This document shows positions 13,370 to 15,509 of a stretch of DNA of 15,509 nt, piece by piece. A model generated the notes under the pieces. That model was not told the DNA's origin. It saw only the letters and a list, made by a program, of their open reading frames with translations, and made no database searches. The translations under genes and the position numbers were made by a program. Source of the stretch: CAZAIO01 sp964485235 (lineage in GTDB: Bacteria; Chloroflexota; Dehalococcoidia; GIF9; UBA5629); assembly GCA_964485235.1 (NCBI GenBank), contig CAZAIO010000066.1:1-15509 (forward strand), given 5' to 3'. Numbering within the stretch: the first letter of the stretch is position 1; each line of letters opens with the position of its first letter.

Positions 13370-14830
13370 CTAAATCTGCGGTTTTCTGTTGTGCCAATCT
13401 GTAGCCTGTTCGTATGCGAAAGCGATGCGTAACAGGATTTCCTCTGAGAAAGGTTTGCCTATAATCTGCATACCGATAGGCAATCCGCCGGCAAAACCGG
13501 CCGGTATGGAGATAGCAGGAAGTCCTGCGATATTGATTGGGAGCGTACATACATCACTTAAATACATCTGTATCGGATCGTCGACTTTTTCTCCTATTTT
13601 AAAGGGAACAGTAGGGGAAGTAGGAGTGACAAGCGCATCGAACTTACTGAATGCTTCATCGAATTCCTGTCTGATCACCGTCCTGATTTTCTGTGCTTTA
13701 AGGTAATATGCGTCGTAGTAACCGGCAGAAAGAGCATAAGTTCCCAGCATGATCCGCCGTTTTACCTCTGCACCGAAGCCGTGTTCTCTCGTCTTTTCCA
13801 TAGCTTCCCACATATTGCTGATCTCAGGATGTGAAAATCCGTATTTGAATCCATCGTAACGGGCCAGATTTGCCGAAGCCTCGGAAGGTGCCAGTATATA
13901 ATATGAAGCAAGTGCGTATTCGGTGTGCGGCAATGAAACATCCCGGGTTACCGTTGCGCCAAGCTCTTCGAGCCTCTTTATTGCATTATAGATACTATCT
14001 TTTACTTCGTCCTGTATTCCCTGAACAAAATATTCTTTCGGTATGCCGATACGCACATTCTTGAGTTCGGGAATAAGGGCTGCTGTATAGTCCGGTACCT
14101 GTTGAGGGGCTGATGTAGAGTCCCGTTTATCGTGTCCGGCGATCGCTTTCAAGACGAACGCACAATCGGTAACATTCTTTGTAATGGGGCCGATCTGGTC
14201 CAGTGAACTTGCGAAAGCGACGAGCCCGAAGCGGCTCACCCGACCATATGTCGGCTTCATGCCGACTACGCTGCAGAAACCGGCAGGTTGGCGGATGCTC
14301 CCTCCCGTATCCGAGCCGAGAGCGTAAATACATTCATCTGCACTTACTGCAACGGTGGAGCCACCGCTACTTCCACCGGGGACACGTTCGAGGTCCCACG
14401 GGTTCCGCGACGGGAAGAAGGCAGAATTTTCAGTCGACGAACCCATGGCGAACTCGTCCATATTTGTTTTGCCAAGAATAACAGCCCCTTCATGATTGAG
14501 TTTTTCAACTACGGTTGCATTATAAGGGGGAACGAAGTTTTCCAGCATCTTCGATGAGCATGTGGTCCGGATACCCGTTGTGCACATATTATCTTTAACG
14601 AGGACGGGGATTCCTGTCAATGGCCCTGAGCTCTTATCGGATAAAGATCGGTCAGCTTTTTTTGCCTGTGAAATTGCATGGTCGCTGCAGATAGTGACAC
14701 ATGCATGGAGACTGCTATCTACCCACTCAATACGTTCCAGACAGCTCTTCGTTAATTCAACGGAAGAAATCTCTTTTTTCTGTAAGAGTTTATGCGCCTC
14801 TGAAATTGTAAGCAGGTTCAGTTGAGTCAT
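13370..14830 (-). CDS. gatA: Asp-tRNA(Asn)/Glu-tRNA(Gln) amidotransferase subunit A
   Basis: GatA is the glutaminase (amidase-signature) subunit of GatCAB, which supplies ammonia for converting Glu-tRNA-Gln to Gln-tRNA-Gln and Asp-tRNA-Asn to Asn-tRNA-Asn. The Ser-cisSer-Lys catalytic triad is intact: Lys79 in VLVKDN, Ser154 in PGGSSGGS and Ser178 in DTGGSIRQP, at the same numbers as in well-studied GatA. KPTYGRVSRFGLVAFASSLDQIGP is the following substrate-binding block. Its 486 residues are typical. The ATG at 14830 is 3 nt after the gatC stop; the upstream ribosome site is weak (GGA), so translation is probably coupled. gatB is not in the window, and the next gene on the strand is the Lrp-like regulator after 205 bp. 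Confidence 0.97.
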   Translation of the reverse strand: MTQLNLLTISEAHKLLQKKEISSVELTKSCLERIEWVDSSLHACVTICSDHAISQAKKADRSLSDKSSGPLTGIPVLVKDNMCTTGIRTTCSSKMLENFVPPYNATVVEKLNHEGAVILGKTNMDEFAMGSSTENSAFFPSRNPWDLERVPGGSSGGSTVAVSADECIYALGSDTGGSIRQPAGFCSVVGMKPTYGRVSRFGLVAFASSLDQIGPITKNVTDCAFVLKAIAGHDKRDSTSAPQQVPDYTAALIPELKNVRIGIPKEYFVQGIQDEVKDSIYNAIKRLEELGATVTRDVSLPHTEYALASYYILAPSEASANLARYDGFKYGFSHPEISNMWEAMEKTREHGFGAEVKRRIMLGTYALSAGYYDAYYLKAQKIRTVIRQEFDEAFSKFDALVTPTSPTVPFKIGEKVDDPIQMYLSDVCTLPINIAGLPAISIPAGFAGGLPIGMQIIGKPFSEEILLRIAFAYEQATDWHNRKPQI

Positions 14831-14833
14831 AGT

Positions 14834-15121
14834 TTATTCCAGGACTGCCTGTACTTTGAAGTAATTGTCATCTTGCTGCGGGGCATTGGCAAGCACATCT
14901 TCCACCTTGTATGATTGTTCGGACTCGTCCTCTCTGAATACGTTTTTCAGGGCTATAGATTGTGCAGTAGGTTCGATATCGGTAGTATCAACTTTTTTAA
15001 GTATTTCGAAGTTGTCCAGTATTACCGATAGCTGGACACGGAATTTATCGATATCGTCATCGGTAAGTCCGAGTCTTGCAAGCAGTGCAATATGTTTAAC
15101 GTCATCGCGGGTTAACTTCAT
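14834..15121 (-). CDS. gatC: Asp-tRNA(Asn)/Glu-tRNA(Gln) amidotransferase subunit C
   Basis: GatC is the small subunit that wraps around GatA and GatB and stabilises the complex. The protein starts MKLTRDDVKHIALLARLGL, the family's characteristic N-terminus, and ends FKVQAVLE; LKNVFREDE in the middle corresponds to the usual LRxDE stretch. The length is 95 residues, as expected. I chose ATG 15121: a longer in-frame reading from 15190 would add hydrophobic residues absent from the family and would run through the candidate -10 box. No Shine-Dalgarno sequence is visible before 15121 (the upstream 20 nt are T-rich), which is unusual for the first gene of a unit. It is divergent from the EF-G-like gene. 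Confidence 0.95.
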   Translation of the reverse strand: MKLTRDDVKHIALLARLGLTDDDIDKFRVQLSVILDNFEILKKVDTTDIEPTAQSIALKNVFREDESEQSYKVEDVLANAPQQDDNYFKVQAVLE

Positions 15122-15169
15122 AGCGTAAAAATAAAATGACTGACTTATGATACAATAAAAGGTGAACTC

Positions 15170-15178
15170 ATTATAACA
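15170..15178 (-). promoter_or_regulatory. Extended -10 promoter of gatCA
   Basis: On the minus strand these bases read TGTTATAAT, a perfect extended -10. The -35 position (about 15198-15193) is TTTTAT and is weak, which is usual when TGn is present. Transcription would start near 15163, giving a leader of about 42 nt before the gatC ATG. Confidence 0.6.
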
Positions 15179-15202
15179 TAGCAGTAACATAGATAAAACT
15201 CA

Positions 15203-15216
15203 GATATATTTATATC
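15203..15216. promoter_or_regulatory. Palindrome between divergent promoters
   Basis: GATATA, TT, TATATC form a perfect 6-bp inverted repeat with a 2-nt centre, lying between the gatC and EF-G-like promoters and ending 10 bp before the latter's -35 box. It could be an operator or an AT-rich UP element; low sequence complexity makes chance a real alternative. Confidence 0.35.
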
Positions 15217-15225
15217 AGAACCATA

Positions 15226-15255
15226 TTGACGATTGGACGGGGACATTGTTACAAT
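15226..15255 (+). promoter_or_regulatory. Promoter of the EF-G-like gene
   Basis: TTGACG (15226-15231, 5 of 6) and TACAAT (15250-15255, 5 of 6) are 18 bp apart and the -10 is extended by TGT. This is the best-formed promoter in the window. A start near 15262 would leave a leader of about 43 nt with GAGGT at 15293-15297, 7 nt before the GTG. Confidence 0.65.
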
Positions 15256-15304
15256 TCCAATGCGTTGTAAAACGATAAATAGTATTAGAAATGAGGTATG
15301 TTAA

Positions 15305-15509
15305 GTGCACCATTTAGGATCAGAAAAAATTAGAAACATCGTCTTGCTTTCTCATTCAGGTTCGGGTAAGACATCTCTTGCGGAAGTGATGCTTCATAAT
15401 GCAAAGGCAACAAGCCGCCTTGGTAAAGTGGATGAAGGGACATCAGTTTCCGATTATGATCCGGAGGAAATAAAACGGAAAATAAGCATTAATCTGTCCG
15501 TGCTTCCTT
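15305..15509 (+). CDS. EF-G-like translation factor GTPase, 3' end beyond window
   Basis: Only the first 68 residues are present. They match the N-terminus of elongation factor G-like proteins: IRNIVLLSHSGSGKTSLAEVM holds the P-loop (S16 to T23, with Lys22 and Thr23), and RLGKVDEGTSVSDYDPEEIKRKISI corresponds to the segment before and into switch I. Canonical EF-G has AHIDAGKT and an ERGITI switch; here they are SHSGSGKT and IKRKISI, as in the secondary EF-G (FusA2/EF-G-2 type) group found beside the main fusA in many bacteria. The role of that group (translocation, ribosome recycling or another GTPase task) is not settled by sequence. The start is GTG 15305 with GAGGT 7 nt upstream; an ATG at 15298 is out of frame. 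Confidence 0.85.
   Translation, partial: MHHLGSEKIRNIVLLSHSGSGKTSLAEVMLHNAKATSRLGKVDEGTSVSDYDPEEIKRKISINLSVLP

Noticed and set aside
1..15509. Mobile elements, CRISPR, toxin-antitoxin or defence genes
   Set aside because: No repeat arrays, transposase, integrase or phage-like proteins were seen; all long frames are housekeeping or metabolic genes with even codon use.

Overview
The window is a stretch of ordinary bacterial core genome with no mobile elements, phage genes, CRISPR or RNA genes that I can recognise. Codon use is moderately AT-rich, intergenic DNA is very AT-rich, and start codons are ATG, GTG and TTG. The protein flavour (GatA with the same catalytic numbering as bacterial GatA, a RecG with a long extra N-terminus, an ArgRS with a degenerate KMSK loop, an EF-G-like second elongation factor, and an aspartate-aminotransferase family enzyme next to an Lrp/AsnC regulator) suggests Chloroflexota, possibly a Dehalococcoidia-like lineage. 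That placement is inference from memory of family sequences, not a search result.

Layout: (1) 2-3714, plus strand: the end of the arginine pathway, argD (5'-truncated by the window edge), argG and argH. argD and argG are 4 bp apart; a 142-bp gap with inverted repeats precedes argH. (2) 3715-4138: argH-rpmB intergenic DNA with a clear hairpin, then rpmB (ribosomal protein L28) on the minus strand, divergent from the next gene across overlapping promoters. (3) 4139-8555: a FakA/YloV-like DAK2-domain protein and, after a 331-bp AT-rich spacer, recG. (4) 8560-11284: argS, coupled to recG, then trpS, probably from its own promoter with almost no leader. (5) 11285-15121: minus-strand genes read from right to left: gatC, gatA (3 bp apart), then after 205 bp an Lrp/AsnC regulator and a class I aminotransferase 36 bp apart. 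trpS and the aminotransferase gene converge. (6) 15122-15509: a divergent promoter region and the start of an EF-G-like GTPase running off the right edge.

Functionally the window joins amino-acid supply and translation: arginine synthesis (argDGH) and arginine charging (argS), tryptophan charging (trpS), amidotransferase subunits for Gln-tRNA/Asn-tRNA (gatC, gatA; gatB is not here), a ribosomal protein, an elongation factor-like GTPase, and a probable feast/famine regulator with an aminotransferase. I did not find convincing evidence for an undescribed system. The best leads are small: stem-loops lacking U-tracts abutting stop codons, a repeated motif before and after argH, a near-leaderless trpS, the RecG N-terminal extension, and the atypical switch I region of the EF-G-like protein.
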